Assembly (NCBI GenBank): GCA_937930635.1
Contig: CALHCF010000024.1
Location: 1-40,564, forward strand
DNA from: an uncultured Rhizobiaceae group bacterium
Lineage (GTDB): Bacteria > Pseudomonadota > Alphaproteobacteria > Rhizobiales > Rhizobiaceae
Direction: 5' to 3'
Length of the DNA: 40,564 bases
The position numbers and the translations under genes are program-made. The notes beneath the pieces are model-generated. The model was not told the origin of the DNA and made no database searches. It saw only the letters and a list, made by a program, of their open reading frames with translations. Shown piece after piece: positions 33,483 to 40,564 of the stretch. The number at the start of each line of letters is the position of its first letter. Position 1 is the stretch's first letter.

Positions 33483-35054
33483 TCAGCACTCCACCGCAAG
33501 CCTTATGCTTTCCCCAAGTGTTGCGCCCAGTCCGCCAAGCCGCTTGTCCAAACGTTCGCCCTGAAAATTCGCCAGCTCTTGTGGCAAAGTCAGGCAATAA
33601 GCATCGTCGCCATCCTTTTGGAAGGCAACACGCGGCAACACGTCCGGCATGGCTGCCGACAAAAGGTAGGCGACACGAAACAACGCTCCCAGAATTTTTG
33701 CCCGGTCGGCTGTCCGGTCGGGCGCGATCCTGATGATATCGGGGCTGACATCGTCGCTCATCAGCCCTTCATGGCGAAAATAGCTGGCCAGTGCCAGATA
33801 CGCTCTGCCGGGATGATCGACCCCCACAAAACTGCCGTTGGAAATCAGGTTGAGGGACTGGTCGCCGCGATATTCGGGATGCGATCGCCACGAGATATCG
33901 GCCAGAAGACAGGCAGCCTTGCGGTAGCGTTCCTCATCGCGGGTTTCCTTGATGCCAAAAGTGCGAAAAGCGTTGCGGGTCCAGCGCACCAACTCGCGGG
34001 CATGGCGGGGAGAGCGTGAGCGTAAAACCGCCATTTCTTCAGCGGCGGTGATCAGCGGATCAGCCTCTTTCACCTTCTGCGGGAGCAGCGAATAGAGGTA
34101 GCCTTCGCGCACACCCAGAGCGGAGAAGACAATCTTCTCCGGCTTCATGACTGAAATTACCTCCGACAAAAGCACAGCACCGAAGGGAAGAAGTGCGCGG
34201 CGGTTTGCCGATACGGCCTCGATGCCGCGTATGGCAGCGCCGTGGTCGCGCATGAGGCGCCGGCATAGTTTGCGTGCCTCATCAGCGCTGATCTCATAAT
34301 TGTGCATAACATGGAGAGGATACCGGCACCGGGCCATATGCAAGCGGCCCAGCGCCCGCCACGTCCCGCCAACAGCATAGAAGGTGCTGCCTTTGGCCTT
34401 TTTCAGCACTGAATTGCCTTCCAGCGCAGCCCGCACAATCTCACGGGCCTTTGCAACAGAATTCCCGGACTGGTCCTGCAGGCGCAACCCGCCCAGCGGA
34501 AGCGTCACCCCCTCGCCAACAGGTTGATCATCAACCGCGGTGAGTTCGACACTGCCGCCCCCCATATCCGCAGAAACACCGCAGGGATGAAGGAAACCGC
34601 ACTCAATACCCAGCGCTGCGAACCGGGCTTCTTCCGCGCCGGTGAGGATGTGAATATCACTGCCAAGAATTGCCTGTGCCTGCTGAACAAATTCAGGGCC
34701 GTTTTCAGCTTCACGGGCTGCCGCCGTCGCCAGCGTATAAACGTGATCAGCACCGGCCTGATGCGCCAGAACCCGAAACCGGCGGAGCGCAGCAAGTGCC
34801 CGATCCACAGCCTCATCGTCAAGCCGCCCTGTTGTCGCCAGGTGAGCCCCCAGGCCGCAGAGAATTTTCTCATTGAACAAAGGGGTGGGTGAACGCGACA
34901 ACCCTTCATACACCACCAGACGAACCGAGTTTGACCCGATATCGATAATGGCAACGGGCACCAGCTTTCGAAGCCGCCCCTGCGCACGGATAATCGATTT
35001 CAACGTTCTTGCGATGGCTGCCCCCTTCCTTCGTCTGTCGAAGGTCCTCACCAA
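33483..35054 (-). CDS. ppx: Exopolyphosphatase (Ppx/GppA family)
   Basis: The protein has about 523 residues if it starts at the TTG at 35054; a GTG at 35051 is next, and neither has a convincing ribosome binding site, so the start is uncertain. The N-terminal actin-like fold has AIIDIGSNSVRLVVYEG with the phosphate loop, TLATAAAREAENG, then the second loop SADMGGGSVELT. The C-terminal helical part (from about 330) is that of alphaproteobacterial Ppx proteins and resembles an HD-like domain. It hydrolyses polyphosphate from its end and may also act on pppGpp. It lies directly downstream of ppk on the same strand, the classical pairing. Confidence 0.9.
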   Translation of the reverse strand: MVRTFDRRRKGAAIARTLKSIIRAQGRLRKLVPVAIIDIGSNSVRLVVYEGLSRSPTPLFNEKILCGLGAHLATTGRLDDEAVDRALAALRRFRVLAHQAGADHVYTLATAAAREAENGPEFVQQAQAILGSDIHILTGAEEARFAALGIECGFLHPCGVSADMGGGSVELTAVDDQPVGEGVTLPLGGLRLQDQSGNSVAKAREIVRAALEGNSVLKKAKGSTFYAVGGTWRALGRLHMARCRYPLHVMHNYEISADEARKLCRRLMRDHGAAIRGIEAVSANRRALLPFGAVLLSEVISVMKPEKIVFSALGVREGYLYSLLPQKVKEADPLITAAEEMAVLRSRSPRHARELVRWTRNAFRTFGIKETRDEERYRKAACLLADISWRSHPEYRGDQSLNLISNGSFVGVDHPGRAYLALASYFRHEGLMSDDVSPDIIRIAPDRTADRAKILGALFRVAYLLSAAMPDVLPRVAFQKDGDDAYCLTLPQELANFQGERLDKRLGGLGATLGESIRLAVEC

Positions 35055-35120
35055 ACTGCCGCAATGCCGTGACTAAGCCTCTCTCCTGCCCGTCACCGGC
35101 ACCTTGCGCCGCATCTCCAA

Positions 35121-37322
35121 CTACTTTTTGCCAGACAATGTAGCACTTGGGTACTGAATGGTCTGGGGCGCATCCTTTTTCAACGACTTTCCACGCCCGG
35201 ACAGGCTTGGATTGGTCATAAAATAATTTTGCGCACTAAATGGCTTGCGGTTCTGGGCGGGTGTGAGACGCTGGGACGTGCCATCCGGCAATATTTCCCA
35301 ACTCTGCTGATTGTCCATCAGATTCCCCAGCATGATCTGATCAAGAACCTGCTCGTGGACGGTTGGGTTTTCCATAGGCACCAGCACTTCAACACGGCGG
35401 TCCAGATTGCGGGTCATCAGGTCAGCCGACCCGGCATAGACCAGCGCCTTTTTTGACGGCAGGCCATGGCCGTTGCCGAAACAGAAAATACGTCCATGTT
35501 CAAGAAAACGGCCGATGATGGATTTGACGCGGATATTTTCTGAAAGCCCAGGCACCTGAGGGCGCAGGCAACAAATGCCACGGACAATCAGGTCGATCTG
35601 CACACCATCATTGCTGGCCTGATAAAGTCTGTCGACCATATCAGCATCAACAAGCGAATTCATCTTCATCCAGATTTGCGCAGGGCGACCGGCCCTGGCG
35701 TGCGCGCGCTCGGCATCGATAAGATCGTTTATGCTTTCGCGCAGATTGGAGGGAGACACCAGCAGCTTTTTCAGCCCCTCCGGCTGGGCATAGCCCGTGA
35801 TGAAATTGAACACCCGTGCCACATCCATCGCGATGGCATCGTCACGCGTGAAATAAGACAGATCGGTATAGATGCGCGCGTTGGTGGGATGGTAGTTTCC
35901 GGTCCCGATATGAACAAAATTGACAAGTTTGCCGCGTTCGCGCCGCACGACCAAAGACAGCTTGGCATGGGTTTTCAATTCAATGAATCCATACACAACC
36001 TGAACGCCGGCGCGCTCAAGATCGCGGGCCCAGCGAATATTGGCTTCCTCGTCAAACCGGGCTTTCAGTTCCACCAGCGCTGTAACCGACTTGCCGTTTT
36101 CTGCAGCCTCAATGAGAGCCTGAACAATCGGACTGTCATTTGATGTGCGATACAGCGTTTGTTTGATGGCAACCACATCGGGGTCGCCTGCGGCCTGACG
36201 CACAAACCGCACCACCACATCAAAAGATTCATAGGGATGATGAACCACAAGGTCCTTTTCCTGAATCGCCGCAAAACAGTCGCCGTTGTGCTCCCGTATT
36301 CTTTCAGGAAACCGTGGATTATAGGCTTCGTAACGAAGCTTCTCCGGTCCGGCCCTCACAATTTCATTGAGGTCATCAAGCGCCAGCATGCCTTCCAGCA
36401 CCGTGGTCTCGGCGGCAGTAACATTCAGCTCCTTCATGACAAAGGACCTCAGGCTCTCCGGCGTATCCTTGACAAATTCCAACCTGATAACAGAACCGCG
36501 CCGACGCTGCTTCAGGGCGGTCTCGAAGAGGCGAACCAGGTCTTCGGCTTCTTCCTGAACCTCAATGTCTGAATCGCGCACGAGACGAAACATCCCGCTT
36601 TTCTTCATCCGGTAACCGGGGAACAAGCGATCAATGAAAAGCCGAACGACCTCTTCCACACTGATAAAACGGGTCGGGGCGGCCGGTATTTCGCCCTCAT
36701 CAACCTGAGGTGCCGGAAGCGCGACAAACCGCTTCAGCCCACTGGGCAATCGCAGCAGTGCCGTCATCTGTTTTCCATCAGCCTGCCGCGAAAGGTTGAG
36801 CACCATGGTCAACCCCAGATTGGGCATGAAGGGAAATGGATGCGCAGGGTCAATAGACAGCGGCGTCAGGACCGGAAAAATCGATGACAGGAAATGATCT
36901 TCAACCCAGTCTCTCTCTTTGCCTTTTAGATCCTGGCTTCTGAGCAACTCGATATTCTTGCGAGCCAATTCGGCTTCCATGTCACGGAAGATTTCGTGCT
37001 GACGCTTTTGCAGGCGGTCGATTTCGCGGGTTGCGTTGGCCAGCTGCTCAGTGGGTGTCTGACCATTATCGCTTAAGGTGGTGACGTGTTCACGCACCTG
37101 TCCGGCAAGCCCGGCAATCCGCACCATCATGAATTCGTTCAGATTGTCTGCTGAAATTGACAGGAAACGCAGCCGCTCAAGGACAGGATGCTGATGGTTT
37201 TCCGCTTCCATCAACACCCGTCGATTGAATTGAAGCCAGGACCATTCGCGGTTGATAAACCGCGCCGGACTGGTTTTAAGGTCCTCCTCCAAAGGAAGAC
37301 TTTCCACGACTTCAAGTGCCAT
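35121..37322 (-). CDS. ppk: Polyphosphate kinase 1
   Basis: The protein has 733 residues, with the four PPK1 domains: N-terminal ([16 protein letters not shown]), head ([15 protein letters not shown]), and two phospholipase-D-like C-terminal domains. The autophosphorylated-histidine region is [20 protein letters not shown]. The second conserved region ([13 protein letters not shown]) and a closing [18 protein letters not shown] are present. It makes polyphosphate from ATP, reversibly. The C-terminal tail has an extra 50 residues, polar and probably disordered. hdaA is 87 bases upstream, and ppx follows 66 bases downstream, all in one direction. Confidence 0.96.
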   Translation of the reverse strand: MALEVVESLPLEEDLKTSPARFINREWSWLQFNRRVLMEAENHQHPVLERLRFLSISADNLNEFMMVRIAGLAGQVREHVTTLSDNGQTPTEQLANATREIDRLQKRQHEIFRDMEAELARKNIELLRSQDLKGKERDWVEDHFLSSIFPVLTPLSIDPAHPFPFMPNLGLTMVLNLSRQADGKQMTALLRLPSGLKRFVALPAPQVDEGEIPAAPTRFISVEEVVRLFIDRLFPGYRMKKSGMFRLVRDSDIEVQEEAEDLVRLFETALKQRRRGSVIRLEFVKDTPESLRSFVMKELNVTAAETTVLEGMLALDDLNEIVRAGPEKLRYEAYNPRFPERIREHNGDCFAAIQEKDLVVHHPYESFDVVVRFVRQAAGDPDVVAIKQTLYRTSNDSPIVQALIEAAENGKSVTALVELKARFDEEANIRWARDLERAGVQVVYGFIELKTHAKLSLVVRRERGKLVNFVHIGTGNYHPTNARIYTDLSYFTRDDAIAMDVARVFNFITGYAQPEGLKKLLVSPSNLRESINDLIDAERAHARAGRPAQIWMKMNSLVDADMVDRLYQASNDGVQIDLIVRGICCLRPQVPGLSENIRVKSIIGRFLEHGRIFCFGNGHGLPSKKALVYAGSADLMTRNLDRRVEVLVPMENPTVHEQVLDQIMLGNLMDNQQSWEILPDGTSQRLTPAQNRKPFSAQNYFMTNPSLSGRGKSLKKDAPQTIQYPSATLSGKK

Positions 37323-37409
37323 TTGTGTTCTCAGATTTCGGGGCTGTCATCAATGTAGGCTTAGAAGCCCATCGTGACAATTTTGTTTCGGCGCAATATC
37401 GCAGGAACG

Positions 37410-38087
37410 TTAATCCTGCAGACCAAGCTCCCGCAGTGCCTGAGAAGCAAGCGGCTTGGTCACACGGCGCTTTTCCACCAAAGACAGGCGGTCAACGATG
37501 GCGACCAGAATCTGGGCCGATGCCAGTGACCGCTCCATACGCAACACCAGATAATCAATCACACTGGTATCGACGGTCAGTTGCCGATCGGAAAACAGCT
37601 TGATCAGAACACCGGCAAGCAACGCATCATCCGGCTCATTCAGCTCCATCAAATGCGCCACTTTCATTCTCGACTGCAAATCAGGGAGAGTGATTCCCCA
37701 ATCTCCAGGCCAGCGACGGCTGGTCAAAAGAAGAGAGTTTTGGGAAGCGCGAACCGAATTGATGAGATGGAAAAGCCAGTTTTCACTAAATCCGCCCTGG
37801 GTGATGTCCTCGACCACAACATTGCCGCCTGAATGAATGTCCGTCCCTTCTTTCGATGGGCTCAGGAACGTTGCTTCGGCCCGCGTGGCCCAGATTTCGG
37901 CAAGATGGCTTTTTCCAGCCCCTGTTGGCCCCGCCAAAATGGCTATCGGCCCGGGCCATTGTGGCCATGAATCCATGAAGGCCACGGCCTGTTTATTGGC
38001 GTCGGTTACGACCAGATCGTCACGCGCCCGTGCAGCTTCAACCGGCAGATGCAGCGGAAGCTGACTGGACGGGTTGGGCTTATCCAT
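37410..38087 (-). CDS. hdaA: HdaA, DnaA-related regulator of replication
   Basis: The 225-residue protein has an AAA+ domain like DnaA domain III but no DNA-binding domain IV. The N terminus carries a probable sliding-clamp motif (QLPLHLP, residues 9-15). Walker A is GPTGAGKS (54-61) and Walker B VVVED. With the beta clamp, it stimulates DnaA ATP hydrolysis and so stops repeat initiation (RIDA), as described for Caulobacter HdaA. It begins three bases after the AI-2E permease stop, so the two are coupled. Its position between the AI-2E permease and ppk is conserved in Hyphomicrobiales. Confidence 0.92.
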   Translation of the reverse strand: MDKPNPSSQLPLHLPVEAARARDDLVVTDANKQAVAFMDSWPQWPGPIAILAGPTGAGKSHLAEIWATRAEATFLSPSKEGTDIHSGGNVVVEDITQGGFSENWLFHLINSVRASQNSLLLTSRRWPGDWGITLPDLQSRMKVAHLMELNEPDDALLAGVLIKLFSDRQLTVDTSVIDYLVLRMERSLASAQILVAIVDRLSLVEKRRVTKPLASQALRELGLQD

Positions 38088-38090
38088 CAG

Positions 38091-39230
38091 TCAGTCGCCT
38101 GGCTCATTGCCGGAAACGTCCCGGTGAACAGTCGACCCATGCCCGCGATACAGGTCGCTTTCGAGGTATTTTTTCAGTCCAAAGCGGACCAGAACACCAA
38201 TCGCAGCCGCAACCGGGACCGCGATCAAAAGCCCGGTAAAACCCAGCAACACCCCAAAGGCAGAGAGCGAGAACATCAGCCAGACAGGATGAAGGCCGAC
38301 ACTTTCACCCACCAGTTTTGGCTGCAGGATGTTTCCCTCAAAAAACTGACCAATTGCGAATATGGCGCCAATCAACACGATCCACCAAAAATCCGGCCAG
38401 AACTGAACCAGCGCAACTCCAATCGCCAACACCGCCCCAATGAGTGAACCGACAAAAGGGATGAAACTGATCAGACCGGCAAACATGCCGATCAACAGCC
38501 CGAAATTAAGCCCGGCCAGCGTCAGCGCTACGGCATAAAAGGACCCCAGAATGAGGCAGACCGACCCCTGCCCTCTCACAAACCCGGCAATCGCCGTGTT
38601 GATATCGTGGCCAATGGCTCGGATTGTCTTCTCGTGGTCGCGGGGCAGCCAGCCATCAATCCGGTCCGTCATATTGTCCCAGTCGAGCAACAGATAAAAT
38701 GCCACAATCGGGGTAATCACGAACAGTGAGATGATGTCGACCAGCGCCTTACCGGAATTCCAGATCGAGCCGAGAAGCGTACTCAGCCAACCTGCCCCCT
38801 GCTTGAGAACATCGTCAAGATTGGCGCGAATGTTGGCCGCACCTTCACCAATGAGATTGCGAAGCCACTCGCTTTCGCTGTTGGCAATCAGGGCCTGCAA
38901 CGATGTCACATAAGTCGGGATACGGGCAATCAGGCCGGAAAGCTGGTTGGACAACACCGGCACGAGCAAAATGAGCGCCAGCGTGAAGAGAACAATGAAC
39001 ACCAGCAGGATCAGGCATGTCGCAACCAACCGGCTTGCCCCGGCGCGTTCCAGCCGGTCGGCAACCGGGTCCAGCAAATAGGCCAGCGCCATGCCTGCAA
39101 TGAACGGCAGAAGAATGGAACGAAACACCCACAAAAAGAGAATGGAGACAACCAGCGCTGTGACCCAGAAAATAATCTGTCGCCGGATTTTCAGCGAGAA
39201 CACATGGTCTTCGTCCGGTGAACCCATCAT
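38091..39230 (-). CDS. AI-2E family transporter (membrane permease)
   Basis: From ATG 39230 the protein has 379 residues; AAGGAGAG upstream supports this start over a longer frame from 39317. There are about eight spans, with the first hydrophobic cluster (FWVTALVVSILFLWVFRSIL) and the family's long periplasmic-facing amphipathic stretch in the middle (about 120-180). The conserved LIGMFAGLISFIPFVGSLIG and the GNILQPKLVGESVGLHPVW region follow. The family includes TqsA-type exporters and Na+/H+ antiporters, so the autoinducer-2 label is not a claim about substrate. It is upstream of hdaA with three bases between. Confidence 0.9.
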   Translation of the reverse strand: MMGSPDEDHVFSLKIRRQIIFWVTALVVSILFLWVFRSILLPFIAGMALAYLLDPVADRLERAGASRLVATCLILLVFIVLFTLALILLVPVLSNQLSGLIARIPTYVTSLQALIANSESEWLRNLIGEGAANIRANLDDVLKQGAGWLSTLLGSIWNSGKALVDIISLFVITPIVAFYLLLDWDNMTDRIDGWLPRDHEKTIRAIGHDINTAIAGFVRGQGSVCLILGSFYAVALTLAGLNFGLLIGMFAGLISFIPFVGSLIGAVLAIGVALVQFWPDFWWIVLIGAIFAIGQFFEGNILQPKLVGESVGLHPVWLMFSLSAFGVLLGFTGLLIAVPVAAAIGVLVRFGLKKYLESDLYRGHGSTVHRDVSGNEPGD

Positions 39231-39270
39231 GCTTTGTCTCTCCTTGCCCGTTTCCCTGCCAGATACCGAC

Positions 39271-39852
39271 TTATGCCTCAACGGCAAGATGGCGCATACC
39301 CTGTACCATGTAGGCAATCGCCGACAGGCCGGTCAAAACCCCGGTTCCCCATTCAAGGTAAGTCTGTAGCTGCATTCCGTCGAGTTCAAAAGCCAGCCGC
39401 GCCAGCACATAAAGAGCCAGAAGGATCTGGGCCGCCGTATTGGCCTTCGATACCCAAAGCGGTTTGACATCGGCCGGTCGCCCCAAAAGAAAGGCGACGA
39501 TAAAACCCGCCACAATCAACAAGTCCCGGCTGACCACAAGAATAGCCAGCCACAAGGGAATTTGTTCCAGATAGGCCAGCATGATGAAGACCGAGACCAG
39601 CATGACCTTGTCGGCGATGGGGTCAAGGACGGTGCCCAGTTCACTTTGCTGATTGAACGTGCGGGCAACCGCACCGTCCACGGCATCAGAAAGACCGGCG
39701 ACCAGAAACAGAGCAAAGGCCGAAGCCGTTGCACCGGTCAGCAAAGACCAGATGATGACCGGCACCAGAATTATCCGAAACAGGGTGATGAAATTGGCAA
39801 CGGTCAAAAGAGGCGCTTTCTTCAGTCCAATCCGACGGTTTGCGGCCAACAC
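39271..39852 (-). CDS. CDP-alcohol phosphatidyltransferase family protein
   Basis: The 193-residue protein has about six spans. The complete family motif D-x2-DG-x2-AR-x8-G-x3-D-x3-D is seen with Asp56, Asp59, Gly60, Arg64, Gly73, Asp77 and Asp81. It transfers a phosphatidyl group from CDP-diacylglycerol to an alcohol, most likely glycerol-3-phosphate (PgsA-like) or a related acceptor such as in cardiolipin synthesis. It is not next to uvrC as typical pgsA often is, so it may be a second paralogue; I leave the gene symbol empty. The start GTG at 39852 is the first plausible codon. It heads the minus-strand group with the AI-2E permease, hdaA, ppk and ppx. Confidence 0.9.
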   Translation of the reverse strand: MLAANRRIGLKKAPLLTVANFITLFRIILVPVIIWSLLTGATASAFALFLVAGLSDAVDGAVARTFNQQSELGTVLDPIADKVMLVSVFIMLAYLEQIPLWLAILVVSRDLLIVAGFIVAFLLGRPADVKPLWVSKANTAAQILLALYVLARLAFELDGMQLQTYLEWGTGVLTGLSAIAYMVQGMRHLAVEA

Positions 39853-40284
39853 TCACTGTGCCGCTGTAACCGCGCAATCGGCAAGAAAATGCCGCTTTCT
39901 TTCCCCTATGGCAAGCTGTGTAAATGCTGGATGCTGTCTCAGTTCGAATTTCCGGGTCGATGCGAAACCGTCAATCGATGCCGTGTCGCAGATCAGATGA
40001 TGTTGCCACCAGAAGACCGCCAGAGTTTTGCCCGAAGTTGACGTTGATCAAAATTAATCAAAGGCAACAAGGCGGACCAAAAAGACTTTCGCTACGTTTG
40101 CAGCGAAAGTCTGGTTCGGCAGACGATTCAAAGACAGTAATCTGAGCATAACACTATTGGAGTGGAAGATTTAGCTAGTGAACTTGGCCAGCGTCAATTT
40201 CGTAAATCGGACCGGCAAGTGTTGCTGGTTTCAAAAGCGTCTTTTTTGTGGTTCAAGACTTCGACCACGGGAGATTTGAATTGC
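39853..40284. other. Gene-poor gap with hairpin and possible remnant
   Basis: No gene with a normal start is visible. A minus-strand frame is open from 40047 to a stop at 39853, directly before the CDP-alcohol transferase GTG, but it lacks ATG, GTG or TTG starts; it may be a remnant or chance. TTGATCAA-like AT-rich sequence lies at 40044-40061, and a strong hairpin at 40083-40112. The last 130 bases before 40285 may hold the promoter of the exported protein. Confidence 0.4.
40083..40112 (-). terminator. Perfect 11-pair hairpin, terminator-like on the minus strand
   Basis: AGACTTTCGCT (40083-40093) and AGCGAAAGTCT (40102-40112) pair perfectly around an 8-base loop. On the minus strand the stem is followed by TTTT, as in an intrinsic terminator; on the plus strand it is not. 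No minus-strand gene lies to its right within the window, so it is an orphan; it may end a small RNA. Confidence 0.45.
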
Positions 40285-40564
40285 ATGCTATCAAGATTTA
40301 CACACGCCTGCGCTATGATCACCTTTAGTGTGATCGCCCTGTCACCGCATAGCGCTTCAGCACAAGATGGCCCAGCCTGTTCGGTCCTCAGGGCGACGGA
40401 TCTCACGCGTGTTCTGCCCGGCAATATCGGCTACAACAGCTTTACTGGTAACGACGGCATGTTTCAGACAAGCAACTGCAATGCCATCGGTGACAATGCG
40501 TCTGTGTCATTGCGCATGATTAGTTTCTTGAACCGCCCAAACGGATCGAGCGCTGACTTACGCG
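40285..40564 (+). CDS. Exported protein, 5' part, function unknown
   Basis: An open frame starts at ATG 40285 with GGGAG 11 bases upstream and runs off the window; 93 residues are visible. The first 26 are a signal peptide (MLSRFTHACAMITFSVIALS, then a cleavage site after SASA). The mature part begins QDGPACSVLRATDLTRVLPG and contains two cysteines, one in PACSVL and one in TSNCNAIG, spaced so that they could form a disulfide. The pattern ATDLTRVLPG--GYNSFTG suggests a small periplasmic domain, but I do not recognise the family. It stands apart from the minus-strand polyphosphate group. Confidence 0.65.
   Translation, partial: MLSRFTHACAMITFSVIALSPHSASAQDGPACSVLRATDLTRVLPGNIGYNSFTGNDGMFQTSNCNAIGDNASVSLRMISFLNRPNGSSADLR

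Noticed and set aside
40044..40061. FNR/Anr-type box (TTGAT...ATCAA)
   Set aside because: The half sites are separated by eight bases instead of four, so the spacing does not fit.

Overview
The window looks like a stretch of chromosome from an alphaproteobacterium, most likely a Hyphomicrobiales (Rhizobiales)-type organism. The evidence is the family assignments and gene order: a bacterial Bpt-type aminoacyltransferase, alphaproteobacterial-style ParC, AspRS and uS9, a class II fructose bisphosphatase next to homoserine dehydrogenase, a short type-2 ArgC, and the block ppx-ppk-hdaA-AI-2E permease-CDP-alcohol transferase. Base composition is moderately GC-rich. I see no rRNA, tRNA, CRISPR array, insertion sequence, phage or integrase, so most of the window is core genome with a few accessory genes. 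The genus cannot be fixed from the sequence alone.

Layout. 1-4706 (all +): the 3' part of an SLC13/RCK-type permease, the protein aminoacyltransferase bpt overlapped by a small membrane protein resembling Pycsar (PycTM) effectors, then an exported alpha/beta hydrolase, a DUF427 protein and an NTF2-like protein. 4741-7145: an SDR oxidoreductase divergent from a beta-hydroxyacid dehydrogenase, then a SleB-type wall-hydrolase lipoprotein. 7246-13225: parC (-) divergent from a large unknown exported protein, then Ogt-type DNA repair methyltransferase, a LysE/RhtB exporter (-) and an SRPBCC protein. 13349-17538 (all -): an OafA-like acyltransferase with SGNH domain, aspS and an ABM monooxygenase. 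17539-17952 has no intact gene, but it carries a frameshifted small gene and a strong orphan terminator. 17953-20401 (+): MFS permease and rnd. 20459-26772 (-): LptG-like permease, glpX, hom, a small lipoprotein, metY and a CoA-binding protein. 26765-28999: two divergent crotonase-family proteins, the rightward one coupled to a PaaI-type thioesterase. 29353-31345: rplM-rpsI with a promoter, structured leader and terminator, followed by a methyltransferase. 31508-33461: an agmatinase-family ureohydrolase and argC. 33483-39852 (all -): ppx, ppk, hdaA, AI-2E permease and CDP-alcohol phosphatidyltransferase, apparently one transcription unit read right to left. An exported protein starts at 40285 and runs off the end.

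Functional themes are translation (aspS, rplM, rpsI), the N-degron pathway (bpt), chromosome topology and replication control (parC, hdaA), polyphosphate turnover (ppk/ppx), aspartate-family amino acids (hom, metY), arginine/polyamine metabolism (argC, agmatinase family), envelope biogenesis (LptG-like, CDP-alcohol transferase, OafA-like), and an acyl-CoA cluster of unknown substrate.

The points most worth a second look are: a uS9 protein with a roughly 21-residue basic insertion; a small gene at 17652-17853 whose two halves are joined by a one-base frameshift in a homopolymer; a stand-alone PycTM-like protein coupled to bpt; a structured rplM leader with a GNRA-capped hairpin; two neighbouring crotonases that both lack the canonical glutamate pair; and orphan terminator-like hairpins at 17814-17848 (+) and 40083-40112 (-). 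I did not find a clear, complete, previously undescribed multi-gene system.
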